Source of the DNA: Heterocephalus glaber
Lineage: Eukaryota; Chordata; Mammalia; Rodentia; Bathyergidae
Assembly (NCBI RefSeq): GCF_000247695.1
Contig: NW_004624730.1
Coordinates: forward strand, 29,990,186 to 30,054,185
DNA length: 64,000 nt
Direction of reading: 5' to 3'
Part shown: one piece after another, positions 11,640-23,385 of the stretch
How the letters are laid out: every line of letters starts with the position of its first letter
Numbering within the stretch: position 1 is the stretch's first letter
Position numbers and translations under genes: made by a program
Notes under the pieces: generated by a model
Told to the model about the DNA's origin: nothing
Database searches by the model: none
What the model saw: the letters and a program-made list of their open reading frames with translations, nothing else

Positions 11640-11830
11640 CCCTTATGATCATTATCTTGTTTATTCTTCACAAAAACACCTTTTCATAGTTATTATTTTT
11701 ATTTCACTATGACAAATGAGGAAACCAAGGCTAAGGACAATTGAATAACTCACAGCTTGACACAGAAATTAACTCCAAAACATCTAGCTCCCCAATAGCC
11801 AGCCTAAGTGCTCCATACCAGCTGTGACGG
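11640..11830 (-). repeat. MIR SINE, minus strand
   Basis: Landmarks of reverse-complemented MIR: atcttgtttattcttcacaa, then gacaaatgaggaaaccaagg, then attgaataactcacagctt. The remaining 60-70 bp are only faintly similar. Confidence 0.7.
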
Positions 11831-11924
11831 TTGGCAGTGAATGCTAGTTCCTAAATTCAGATCTAGCCCTCTTAATGGATAGTGCCATGAAGCCTCTCAC
11901 CTCACTTCTGGGCCACAGTGCCCT

Positions 11925-12116
11925 CATTGGCTGTTTGACCTTGGCGAGTTCACTTCCTGTTCTCCCTCAGCTTTCCAAAATATGAATAATACTGTCTCTG
12001 TTAGAGGTTTTATGAAGATTTAATTCCATTTAATTTAATGTGAGAGTGTGTGCCAGACACTTAGCACAGTGACTACCACATAGAAAATAGCCAATAAATT
12101 GTTGATGTTACTATGC
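11925..12116 (+). repeat. MIR SINE, plus strand
   Basis: The order of MIR landmarks is clear: ggctgtttgaccttggcgag, then ttcacttcctgt, then gaataatactgtctctgtta, then cacttagcacagtgactac, then aatagccaataaattgttg. Confidence 0.85.
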
Positions 12117-12119
12117 AGT

Positions 12120-12180
12120 TTTCCCAAGGTCACACAACTAGAAAGTAATTGAGTCAATTCAGACCCAAGTCTTTTTGACT
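12120..12180 (-). repeat. MIR SINE fragment, minus strand
   Basis: The sequence tcccaaggtcacacaactag then aaagtaattgag, then ttcagacccaagtctttt is the complement of the MIR segment ctgggttcgaatcc ... ctagctgtgtgaccttggg. It abuts the plus-strand MIR at 11925-12116. Confidence 0.7.
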
Positions 12181-12200
12181 AGAAAACTAACGGAAACTAG

Positions 12201-12236
<36 letters not shown>
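12201..12236. repeat. (AC)18 microsatellite
   Basis: A pure AC dinucleotide run of about 18 units. Confidence 0.97.
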
Positions 12237-12237
<1 letters not shown>

Positions 12238-12340
12238 TTTCCATGAACAATAGGAACTAAATGTTCTTTCTGGACTATAACACTTTTCAAATAGTCATTT
12301 ATTTTACAATGAATAAATTGAGATGTCATGCATACATAAA

Positions 12341-12560
12341 GGAGTAGTAAGCATAAGGCAGATTTTGAAATTGAGGTTTTCAAGGTTGGAATTTCAACTC
12401 CATCACTTACAAAGCTGTATGATTTTAGATGATTTACTTAATCCCTCTGAGGTTCTTTACCTATATTGTAAGTTAATAAAACTAAAGAAATGCTACCTTG
12501 CATTGTCATGGATGTTAAATGGTATATAAGCAATTTTAGGAATACAATAATGATGTTTAT
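12341..12560 (+). repeat. MIR SINE, diverged
   Basis: Recognisable order: ttggaatttcaactccatca (compare ttcgaatcccggctctgcca), cttacaaagctgtatgattt, gatttacttaatccctctga, ggatgttaaatggtatataa. Confidence 0.7.
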
Positions 12561-13074
12561 TAATAGTTGATAGGTATAAAATATCTATTAAAGACATTAT
12601 GCAAAATTGAAATGCACAGTTATTAAGAACTGTAGAATTTAGAGATGGATAGAATCTTAATTATTAGCTGACCTTTCATTCCCTTAGAACCTATAGCCTT
12701 TCACTACAGCCACTGGATGTCAAAAGTAGATCAGTGAAAAAAAGGGTGAAAAGACGTCAAAGATCCAAATATTGGATGGTGGTATCATGGGAGTTGTGGG
12801 CAAACTTCTTTTAACTTGGCTGATGCCAGTGACTGACGTTTGGGAGAGTCATCAGATAGTGGCAGTAATCCTATTAAAACATGTTAGAATCTTCATTCAT
12901 ATGTTTATTCTCTTTTGAATTAGAACCCAAACTAGCAGTTGAGGCTCAAATCCAGAAGAGAGTTACCTAATTGAGTGTCAGGGTTTAGCTTTGAATTCTA
13001 GTCACATTAGGTAGTACTAGTGTTCAAGTTATATTTATTCAATAAAATTCTTGCTGCTGAAGTATTTGGCTTCC
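12561..13074. other. Unique AT-rich noncoding DNA
   Basis: No feature was recognised. Confidence 0.5.
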
Positions 13075-13180
13075 CTCACTAGATTCCTAACTTCTTATGG
13101 CCAGGGATGTTTAAAAATTTATTTGTAACCTTAGCACAGTGTTTACACAGTGCCTGTTTGACGATTGAATAAAAGAATGT
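13075..13180 (+). repeat. L2 LINE 3'-end fragment
   Basis: It resembles the terminal L2 segment: ggccagggatgt (compare gggcagggactgt), then accttagcacagtgttta, cacagtgcctgtttgacg, then attgaataaaagaatg. Confidence 0.6.
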
Positions 13181-15295
13181 AAGTTCCAGAGATGGCAGAA
13201 AAGAACTTGTTTAAGTGTATCACATCACCAAAGGAAAGCAAGGCTGCAGAGCCAGAAGCATGGGATGTTCGGGCACTCCCTGAGGGACAGAGAGGCAGAT
13301 GAGGGCAAATTACGGAGTGTGGGGGGAATGTCATGGAGCTGAGTGCATATAATCTTTGTAAAGACTAGAGAGTTGACATAACTAAAATTGTTAATTTTTC
13401 TTGCTAATGAATGCAAGAATAAAGTATTGAGAACTGTTAATAAAAAGCAGAAAACACTTAAAGAATTGAAATCTGTAGGAATCCATTTACATTCATTGTG
13501 TTTATACAGGAAAAATATTTCTAGAAATGCAGTGCCAGAGACTTGAGGAAAAATATATTTATAATTATATCTTTGATGCATATCTCTATAAAGGAATTAT
13601 CAAAATATAGTTTTAAATTTGCAACATTATAAAATTGTAATCTGTGACGCATAAACATAAGGTGAAGTATTTATGTAATGATGTAGAAAGTCAGTGCAAA
13701 TCTGAAAGCTGTGTGGGGAATTCTCAGTATAACTTTGAGGTTTGTTTTCTACTATAATTTTTACTGCTCTTTTGATGTGCATTCCCAGAAAGCACCTTTC
13801 AATCAAAATCTATTAAGAACAGCAGACATACTAAAAAGAACAAAGAAAATTATGCATCATTTCAAGCTAAATAGTTTGTGTTGATACATCTGGAACCACA
13901 AAGCAACAACTCATGCGCCTTTTGGACTGTACCTCTCTGCTATAATCACGTATTTTATGATTAATGAGCCACTATACCACATGGAGCAAAGAAACAAGTA
14001 GTATAGCTTGGTGGCTGTCTGGGGGTGATTTTTGGTAGTCCTAACAAACATTCTAATGATTTGGCATGGCAGGTATACTTAAGCCAGACCCTTTAGCACC
14101 TTGTATTCAAACCCTGAGTAGTGTGTGCTGGCACCTGAAAAAAAGGTTGTTTAGAAGACTTGATATAGAGTAAAATCAAACCAAATGTTGCCATGAACAT
14201 TTGTGTCTTCTGGAAGTTGTGCTTGAAGTAGTGCTTCTATAAGATGTTGAAGTAGTGCTTCTGTAAGATGAAGATATATAGTATCTCAAGAATAAACTAT
14301 TAAATTGTTAAGTTGTTGTTGCACTTTAAAAATTTTTGCTATAAAAACATATTCATGTGACAGTAAACAAAAAATTGAGTTGAAAAAAAAATTATCACTA
14401 ACATATGTACTTTATTTTGCAGTAAGTAGGGTTCTACTGAACTTCTGTTATTTTCAAATGTGCCTGTGTGCTGGTCTTTTACTCTTTTTCTGTTGCTGTA
14501 CACACAGACATGCATACAGACGGAAAGACAGAGAGCAACTTTTGTTTTTACTGTGCAAGAGCCATACTTAAACAGGTCTTGCATGGCATTACACAGGTTT
14601 TATTGTCCTTTGCCCTCATAGCTATGTATGACTGAGTTATATCTGGGCCTAGCATACTGTTTGTGCATGGAAATGTTTTGCTATTTCTTACTTCCTAATG
14701 CCTGCTTTTAGTTTACTTTGGCAACTCATCATGTAGCTTTTAATTAGGTAATAATTTTCAGGTATTATTGAAGCAATATGTATTAACTAAAGAAAGTTAA
14801 ACTCATAATAAAGTCTATTTCATGTGACATAGCTTAGATACTTGAGTACCAGTCCTTGTTATAGATGTGTTCTGGGGTTTTTAATCTGTTCTGTTTTACC
14901 CTTTTATAAAAGTAAGAGGCCTTGATACAAATAAAACCATACCGTCTTTCCCTAGAGAGAATTTTGTCATCAGAAATAAAAGTGTCAATTCTAAGGGTGA
15001 AAATATTTAAAAAGTTAGTGGTGTTTGGTAATCATCACCACTTTTTATTTCTTATGTGGCAATGACTTTTGGTATATGAATTTTTAACACAATATTGCAA
15101 TTTTTAAAATATGCCACATGGAACAAGCCAAATAATTTTAAAATAACTTTTTATTTAGATGAATCACAGTTATCATTAAACTGCTATGTGTGTAAGACAT
15201 TTAGAATACATAAGACAGATTTGTAAACAATAACATTCACACTGTTTCTAAGCAGAATTGTGAGTGCACTAGTCTAGCTGCTCAGTGAGGATTAT
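13181..15295. other. Unique noncoding DNA
   Basis: No gene was recognised. A 118-codon minus frame (13225-13581) is the longest in the window but has no recognisable domain and partly overlaps another frame on the same strand. A 24-bp tandem duplication lies at 14223-14270. Confidence 0.45.
14223..14270 (+). repeat. 24-bp tandem duplication
   Basis: Two adjacent 24-bp units begin ttgaagtagtgcttct at 14223 and 14247 and differ at one base (ataagatg against gtaagatg). Confidence 0.9.
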
Positions 15296-15509
15296 CAGCT
15301 GTGGAGCCAGAAGTATAAGCTCAAACCCAAAATCCAACTGGTTGTGTTACAGTGATGAGTTTTTTGACATTTCTGAGCTCCAAATTTCTAATCATTGTGG
15401 CGGGAATAATAATAGAACCATAGGATTTTTTTTGAGGATTAAATAAATTGATAAACTGAACCACTTGGAACAGTGCCTGGGATATACTAGCTACTCAATA
15501 CGCTTTTGT
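15296..15509 (+). repeat. MIR SINE, plus strand
   Basis: Well-ordered MIR landmarks: gctgtggagccagaagtat, ggttgtgttacagtgatgag, gcgggaataataatagaacc, gaggattaaataaattgat, ggaacagtgcctgggatat, ctactcaata. Confidence 0.88.
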
Positions 15510-15596
15510 TATTGTTTGCTATTCTCTTTATTTTATACCTAGTTTCCACCAGGGTATTGTTTGCTATTCTTTTTATTTTATACCTAGTTTCCAACT
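15510..15596 (+). repeat. 45-bp tandem duplication at MIR 3' end
   Basis: Units starting tattgtttgctattct at 15510 and 15555 are 45 bp apart and nearly identical (one base differs in the ctcttta/ttttta segment) until ttatacctagtttcca. The duplicated unit abuts the 3' end of the MIR. Confidence 0.92.
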
Positions 15597-16335
15597 GAAG
15601 TTTTATGAGGTAGGGCTGATGGGGACAGACAATCTTAGAAAAGGGTAAAACTAAAAGGCAGTGTAAGTTTTTCTCAGCCAAAGAGTCAAGTGCAAGAAGC
15701 CAAATCCATGTGATAAGGTAGGGCCAGAACTGCAAAAGCTTATACATGAGTGAAAAGAGGGAGCTGAGTTGAATGTGAAGTTGTGCCCATGGGCAGTGAA
15801 TACTTGGAATAGTGTCCATTAGGAAAATTTAGGGAACCATTCTTAACTGAATCCACCCAAGGTCAGTTTTGCATCTCAATGTCATATAGTCAGAACTTTC
15901 TACCAAAACTTTTTAAACTATAATTTCCTTATATTCCATAAATATTTTTATCTTTCACATAAATAAGCCATATTCATTGTTTTCAGGAACATCCATTTTT
16001 TCCTTCCTTCTTGATATGGTCTATATTCTCTAATCATTCTTCTAAGAAGAGTTTAATTTTTAGGTATTAGTGTAAGAGCTATTATCTTACAGAGTAAACC
16101 TGTTGATCATCAGTGTGACTAAATACAGGATAAGCATAGGAAATAATTCCCATGTCAGGTTTTCTATTAAACTTTGTATTACTATTTTTAGCTTAGAAAA
16201 ATATGGTCCTGTAGTTATGCTTTTGAAGTTTGTCTAAGTTGTTTCAAGCCACAATAATCATCTCCATCAAAAAATGAAGGTTGCCCAAGAAAAGTGCAGA
16301 AATTGACAAAACAATATATAGTTAATGTTAAATTT
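15597..16335. other. Unique AT-rich noncoding DNA
   Basis: No feature was recognised. The minus frame 15487-15819 partly reflects the 45-bp duplication to its left. Confidence 0.5.
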
Positions 16336-16452
16336 AAAAGTATACTGTGGAAGGGCTGGGGATTTAGCTCAGTGGTTCCTCCGGCTGCCTGGCAAGCACA
16401 AGGTCCCAAGTTTGATCCCTGGTACAAAGAAAAAGAAAAGTATAGTGTGGAA
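16336..16452 (+). repeat. ID SINE with 17-bp target-site duplications
   Basis: The ID body (16353-16425) starts gggctggggatttagctcag, continues gctgcctggcaagcacaagg, and ends at gatccctggtac, followed by a short A/G tail to 16435. The flanking copies of aaaagtatactgtggaa (16336-16352 and 16436-16452) differ at one base. The A-box (tagctcagtgg) and B-box-like (gtttgatcc) internal Pol III promoter elements are readable. The insertion looks fairly recent. Confidence 0.95.
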
Positions 16453-18594
16453 AGTCAATCTTTTGCTGAATTATCCCATAATTGTATGTTTCTCCTGTGA
16501 GCATTAACATTGCAAGTATAATCATTGTTTTTATGATTGGTATTGGTAGTATAGATTTTAATTTATTTAAAGGAATAATGGAATGTGGGAAAGAGTTCCT
16601 ACTCTTCCTTTCCTTCAAGCTAAGCCATAGATATTAAAAAGTGAGATATTTAAAATTTAGTCCAAAAGAGTTTCACATATACTTCCCAAGGTCATGAAAT
16701 GAATATAATGGGAGAAAAGATATGGTACAGACAACAGAACTGTCTCCCCTTTATGGAGAAAATGTATTTTTAACAAAAATTAGAGAATATAAAATGTGCT
16801 ACCGATAAAAATATTATTTCCTCAAATAGCTGGGTAAACCAGCATGTATTTATTGAATAAATGATTGTATACTATTGAAAAATCAATGAGTGAGAGAACA
16901 ACTAAATGAATAAATTTAGTAGGTAGTGTATTCTTCCTCCTCTTTATTATTTTTAGGAAAAAATACTTATTTAAAACTACTACAAAGAACTCACTAAAAG
17001 AACTAGGGTTAAAATCTTCATTTTCTCTTCTGTTGTTATGATAGGGTCAGAATTTTTTGGTTAAAAGATATTAAGTAGGTTGAATTACCCTGCATTTATA
17101 GAGCTTTGGGGTGTAAGGAGATGAGAAAACAGAAATCTTAGGCAAAAGAGTAGTTAGTGCTATTCTAAAAAGATAAACACTGGTCCCTGTGATCATATCT
17201 TAAATAAAATAAACAGTAATGGATTTTAAAAATTGCACGAGTTTAGAAGAATTTACTGTGTTTTCTGTCCTCATTTTCATTTGGTTTTCATGTAACCATT
17301 ATTAAAGAAATAACTGACACTATGTATTTTTAAACGTCTAGCCAGTGGCAGTAATAGTATCAGGATTCAAAGTATACTAAATACTTTTGCTGTAGAAAAA
17401 GTCACTGAATTTGACACTATCATTGGATTTTTTTTAACCACTTGAGAAAAAGGCAGAGGAAACAGGTTAAAACATCATTATGAAAATAGGGCTTATTGGA
17501 AGCCTTAGCAAAATATGGAGAACATAATACACCTTACCATCCCTTTGGAACAGAAAGAGTGGTTGCAGAAATAAACTGGGGTAGGAATTTAAAGGGAAGA
17601 GCTTGTGCTGAGGGAAGCAAGTTCACAGCAGTAAGAGTACTGGCTGTCAGGGCTTCTCCTGGGTCCCATTCTAGAGGAACACTTCCCTTGTGCTAAGTAG
17701 AGTATGTGTGCAAAGGTGCTCTACAGGCATTTGAAATGCTTGAGTAATAATTCTTCAGGGGTAACTATGTAATTATTTCTATTTGGATTTATTTATCTTA
17801 GTACTGATTTTTAGAGCTAGTTTTTAACTTGTGTTACCTACACTGTCTTGTTCATTGTTGGTGTCTAAGCAACATAAAAAGTCAAACATCAGTGGCTTTA
17901 TCTAGTGGATAGAATAAATGGAAACTTACTTCTGATTATTTTGTAAATGAATAGAGATGAATATAATGTTATATTCATGGCACATGAAAAGCCAGAAAAA
18001 GAAATGGAAATTTGGACTTCTAAATGAACAGCTTATTGAATCCTTAGCTTCTAATTTTATCTGTGCTCTACTGTTGAAAGATTTTACAATTTTTTACTAA
18101 GCCTAGAGGAAATAAACTAAAAAGCCTGTATATCATTTCTGATTAATCTGTTAGTCATCCTAATAGTAGGAAATTAGTTCATATTTTTCATGGTTGTCCA
18201 TTTTGAACAATAAAATCACATTTCCAACTCATAGATATTTCAGGAAAATTGAAGTGATGCATTGAAAAACCATAGCATTCTGAAAGTGAGTTTGGTAAAT
18301 GCTTATCACTCTTCTCTCCATGTGTAGGTAGGAAAGTCAGTGGAAAATGACCTTGAGGCTTATAGTTCAGATAATTAGGAATGGAGTATTGCCCAAAGAA
18401 ATAATTTTTCTTTTCAAAGAGCATAAATGGTGGAAATTTAACTGATTTAGTTTAGGGTGACAGAATTACAGAAAGACATTGGAAATCATCTGCATTGGCT
18501 TGGCAGTGATACAGGATAAGGTAAGCATGCCCAGGGATAAGATGTACAGTCAGCAGAAGGGTTCTATACATAGTTCCTAGTGCATCTCTCTGTC
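16453..18594. other. Unique AT-rich noncoding DNA
   Basis: No gene was recognised. The frame at 17496-17696 (66 codons) lies in a slightly GC-richer patch but matches no family I know. Confidence 0.45.
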
Positions 18595-19210
18595 ATCAGT
18601 TAGAAAGGAGAGAAATCAAAGTGACAGAGAGTAAACAGTTAATGAGCCAGAAAATGAGGACGGTACATTATCTAAAAAAGCAAAAGAGAAAATATTTGGG
18701 GAGGAAATAGTTAATGGTGTTAAAGCTGCAGAAAGGACAAGAGATGAAAACAGGACATTTTCTGGAGCTTAAAAGGACACAAGTAACCTCTGAAAGAAAT
18801 TTGAATAGAATTGAGAATGAATAGAATCAAGATTACAAATCAGATTCCAAGAAGATGAGTCACTAGTAGATTGGGAGTTGTGTATGAGGACTCAACAAGT
18901 TTGGACAACTCTATAAAGAAGTTAAGCGATTAGAAGAGAAGTACCTTAAGTGGGTGTCAGCCGAGAATTCAGCATGGAAGAGGAGACCGTCATAGAACAC
19001 TGGAATTGTGGGTTTTCCTACTCATGGAGGGTACAGAAATCAATGGAGAGGGAAAGAATGAAGAATCATTAAAGTAGGGATAGTGGGTGAAGCTGTTTTT
19101 CAAAGAAATTGAGAAAGGATTAAAAAAAAAGTGGGTTAGAGAGTTTGGGGTTGAAAGAGAGGTAAACCAAACACTTCTTGAGAAACAGAAGTAAAGGAGA
19201 AGCCGTGTAC
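18595..19210. other. Purine-rich block, possible ancient repeat
   Basis: The plus strand is strongly purine-biased over about 600 bp (many gaagag, gagaaa and aggaga words), with stops in all frames. It resembles the A/G-rich interior of old mammalian LINE or DNA-transposon remnants, but no family can be named. Confidence 0.35.
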
Positions 19211-20114
19211 CCACTGCGATTACCCTTCAGAACTTTTTCTTTTCTGAACCTTGAGCTTTGTCATCTTTGTCAGGGAGACACACTGCCTAGTGTCTGAACT
19301 CATTTTTGTATTGCTTTTGAACCCTTTAGCTTAACTTTGCTTGGTTTATTGTCCCACCTTGGCTGAATTTTGTGAGAGCGAGGAACATGTCCTGTCCATG
19401 TGTGCATTGATTAGATGCTCCCTGTTTTTGTGCTTGGATATATTTCGGTAACCTCCAGAGCTATTACTGTCAGAAGAAGGGTTTTGCAGAGCTGCCTAAG
19501 CACCACTGTATATAAGGCTTTCACCTGGTACCTAGGTGAACCTCAAATGCTGTTTCCAAAACAAATCCTTGCTTTTAAGTGAATAGGTCTGGTTATTGTG
19601 TCAGACTTTTTTTCTAGTTAAAAAAGTTGCAATATAACAAACATAACTAAGAGTTTAGAAGGAGTACTTCTGAAGCCAAATGAAAATTTAACCATAATTC
19701 ATTGTAGAAAGTGGAAACATTTGACTAAAGAAGAAAATAATTATAAGACAAAATAATTATAAGACAAAAGCTTACAACGCAAATAGTTGCTAAATGTTGT
19801 TTATATCAAAAAATAAAATAAATCATGTCATTAATTTTGATTCTACCCATACTAGTAGGCTCAGATCGCTTACATTATTTACATTATGTTTTCTGATTCT
19901 TTCATATAAAAAATAACTTGGCAAAAGTTAAAAACTCTAGGTTGTCTTTGTATTAATGGTTGCCATTTATTTTTTCCTAAGTTCAAAGTTTATTGGTTTT
20001 ATTAAAAGTGTAATTTCACAATTGGGATATATTTCTCAAATATAAACTCTTTTTACCTGTATATACATAGTGTAACAATTTCAAAAATATGTTTTTGTAT
20101 ATAAATAGAGATGG
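19211..20114. other. Unique AT-rich noncoding DNA
   Basis: Nothing was recognised apart from the short tandem duplication at 19734-19765 and a doubtful L2-like patch at 19345-19420. Confidence 0.5.
19734..19765 (+). repeat. 16-bp tandem duplication
   Basis: aaaataattataagac occurs twice in direct succession, starting at 19734 and 19750. Confidence 0.85.
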
Positions 20115-20352
20115 AGTCTTAAGATTGTGGGCTCAAAAGTCAGACTGCTGGCATTTAATTCTGGCTTCAGGAATAGATACCTGTGTGACCAGATATACAT
20201 TGCTATAAACTATAATTGTTTTACCTGCAAATCTGGATTACTTAACACACTTCCCTGGAGTGATTTATAAGAAACTTAAAGGTAATAAAACATACAGAGC
20301 ATGTGAACAGGTTCTAGCACATGGTGAAATCTCATTAAATATTATTATATTT
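20115..20352 (+). repeat. MIR SINE, plus strand
   Basis: Landmarks in order: attgtgggctcaaaagtcag, actgctggcatttaattctg, acctgtgtgaccagatata, acctgcaaatctggattact, catgtgaacaggttctagca, catggtgaaatctcattaaa. It is close to full length. Confidence 0.82.
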
Positions 20353-22814
20353 CGGTGATTCAGAAATCCTTGATTAAGGATGTTTAACACTCCTCTAAGC
20401 ATATACTCGCTCTCTACTAACCTACTTTATTTTTTACATAAATGACCAGTAATTCATTTTTCAAAAAAGCAGAGTTTTTCAGACATAGAAACTACTTTTT
20501 TATGATCTTAGACTCAGTATTATGTTTAAAGTAAAAAAAACAATACTTAAATACTTAAATTATGTAAATCTATAAAATTTGCAGTTAGGCCCTTGACTTT
20601 TTTTTTCCTTCTGAGAATACTTTTTTTATTTCTCTTCAAAATGAGTAGAATGAAACAAAACATGTAGGTTGGGTAAAATATGATTGATAACTTTCAAGTG
20701 TTCATTTTTTTGCAATTATTATTGATCATCATTATCACTTAAAACACCAGTTGATAATGAGAGATTATACAGTTGTACCAGCACAAAGATGTTTCTTTGC
20801 CAGAGTTCCCTGGAAAGCCCCAAAAGGTCCTTTAACTACATTAGAATTGTAGAATGAAATACAATTTTTTGCCCTTGTTTACTTCTCTTGGGCCCCCTTC
20901 AACTACTCTTTAATATAGTAGACTTTCCTTCCCAGGAAGTTTTTAAAACACATCCTTTTGGTTATCCCTGCCTTCACATCACTTCATCTTCTCATAAAAT
21001 CCCTTCCATCCTTGTTTTCTTCATTAATGATGACCTGTCCGTTTGATCTCAATATCACAGACAGCTTTTCAGGGCTCTCTCCTGGCCCTTCCCTTCCCTA
21101 GACCCTGGGTCTGGCCCATTGCATCCCACACTCGTTCCTGTGGTCAACACTTACTGACCTTAGTCCTCTGAGACGCATATGCGGCGACTAACACCATTGG
21201 GTAAGTGCCATTTAATGTTGCTTAAATGACCACATTCAGGAATACCTGTGTGGTGTTCAGCATTAAGTCACGTTTTGTCCTTATTTATTAGGGAAGAACA
21301 AGGACATAAACTTTTTGGATCATGTACAATGTTATTAATTAAACTTAAAAGTCTACTTTATGATAAGTAATCTACAAAAATATAAGATAACACTTATAGT
21401 AAACATACTTTTAGAAAAAGTAAAGCATGTATTTAAACCATGTCAGACATAAATTTTCATCTTTTATATGAAAGGTTCAGGATAAGCTGTTATCAGTTAA
21501 CAACAGACTCCTCAATTTTAGTGAGTGGTTTATCCCAACAAAGGTTTCTTCCTTTGTAATGTCAGTGGTTTACTCCTCACCCAGTGATGCAGATATCTAG
21601 GCTTGGTCCTTCTTCCTCCTCCATGTGAATTCCCAAATTACTGAGGCTGTGACAGAGAAGGGAGAACAGAACAGAGACTTCTGATCATCTCAGCTCACAA
21701 GTCAAACTACCATTTATGCTCAGATTCCCTTGGCTAGATCTATATGGTGCCAGCTTAATACAAAAGAGGCTGGAAGGAGAGAGCTTTTAGAATGCTCAGG
21801 CAGAGAAACAGTGCCTGGAAATTGACCCAGACACTCTTGTTTTTTTTTTCTCTTTTGTGTTATTTTTGTGGGGAGACATGAGGAAGCAGGTGGATGTTGT
21901 GAAGTAGGTGCTTCTGGATGAATTCAAATGTAAAACATTAACTCTGAAACTATTTATTGAGTTCTTGTAATATATCAGGCATATTAATTACCAGTTCATC
22001 TCAATAGCTCCTAGTCATTTTTGGTTTATGGTCTGTTTTGAGAATCTGAGACATGTTACAAAACACAGTGCACATCAGTCAGCCTCATAATCCACAAGTC
22101 TGTCATGCAAAACCAGGAGTTCATAAAATCTCTGCAGCCCACAAAAATCTCCATTGTAGCCCTCCTGGAGTTAGAGCACCTGGTCTGTGCTACATAGATT
22201 AGTCAAGTAGTGGAAAAGATGAGAGAAACTAGCATGAGAAATTTTACCTGCCTTAGGGTAAGTGCTAAGGAGCCTTTTAGAGAAAATAAGGACTTAGTCC
22301 CTCAACTTAAATGGAAGAGGTAATTTGGTTGGTACCTAGATATAGATTAATTGAGGGAGAAAGATGTGGACTAAATTACTGATAAAAGTGTAATCAAGAG
22401 CGAAATGGTTGATTGAGCACTCAATAGCAACTTCTATTCATGGTTTCTCATTAGTCTGTGCTGTATGAGTCTTTAGTGATAAATGAATTAAACTCTTCAT
22501 GTTTTTCTGGCTACACTGCAGAGACACCAGTGATTTGCTGCTAAAATGTGATGTGCTTGAATTTGAGGATTGTACAGATTAATGACAGGACTACAAAAGA
22601 TTTCCACAGCTGCTATAGTTAGGATTTCTTCATTCTTTAAAATTATAAAGCACATATTTTTATGTTTCCAAGTATTTCACTATAATTTTACTTTTTTGCC
22701 ATATTAAAATTAAGTCTGCTTTGAAAACATTCCTTTATAAAGAATAAACCCAGGCACATGTTGCTAAGAACTTAATACCAACTCAACATTTTAAATTATA
22801 GTTTAGGATTATTT
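20353..22814. other. Noncoding DNA, unresolved old repeat likely
   Basis: No gene was recognised. The part at 21480-21740 (gttatcagttaacaacagac, then ctccatgtgaattccc) has the feel of an ancient interspersed repeat but I cannot name it. A T-run lies at 21840-21849. Confidence 0.4.
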
Positions 22815-22880
22815 CTTTTCATAAATAAACATTATTATGCCCATTTTATAGAAGAGGAAATTGAAATTCGGACTACATAA
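22815..22880 (-). repeat. MIR SINE fragment, minus strand
   Basis: The sequence cattattatgcccatttta then tagaagaggaaattgaaatt matches the complement of the MIR core (cctcatctgtaaaatgggg). Only this piece is recognisable. Confidence 0.55.
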
Positions 22881-23056
22881 AAAATTCTGCTCATGTCTTG
22901 TTTTTTATGGAAGTTTTTACCTATCATTTTAAATGATTTTTCTCAGTGGATTATAATGATTTTGTGAAAAGTCTACCAACTCACCAGATTTGGGAGCTAT
23001 TGTTGAAAGATAAAATTCTGCTTCTCATCATTATTTTTTTTCAGAGGTTGACACTT

Positions 23057-23096
23057 TTGTGTGTGTGTGTGTGTATGTGTAAGTGTATGTGTGTGC
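23057..23096. repeat. (TG)n microsatellite, interrupted
   Basis: An interrupted TG repeat with TATG and AAGTG variants. Confidence 0.9.
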
Positions 23097-23204
23097 TCAA
23101 TGTATGCTTCTTGCATGAAGACATGAGGAAACAATTAAATAAAAGTATGAAAACAAAACAGTAGGACCCAATCCCTGCCCAAGTACCTAAAGCAGCAAAA
23201 AAAG

Positions 23205-23385
23205 TAGAATTATGGTTCAATGCTGGGATACCAGAGCCAGGTTTTCTTCACTCAGATACCAACTCAACTTTGTATCCCCTTATAGAATCTTGGTAACATT
23301 ATCTATCTTTGTAATTATGAGGATTAAATGAATTACTATATCAAATACCTTGAACAGTATCTATGTCTGGTTTAATTTTGCTTTA
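23205..23385 (+). repeat. MIR SINE, diverged
   Basis: Landmarks: ataccagagccaggttttct, taccaactcaactttgta, gaggattaaatgaattacta, accttgaacagtatctatgt. Confidence 0.68.

Noticed and set aside
13225..13581. 118-codon minus-strand frame, the longest in the window
   Set aside because: No recognisable domain, Phe/Leu-rich as expected from AT-rich noncoding DNA, and overlapped by another frame on the same strand.
17496..17696. 66-codon frame with a protein-like look
   Set aside because: No family recognised, no splice or start context worth noting, and the length is within chance for this composition.
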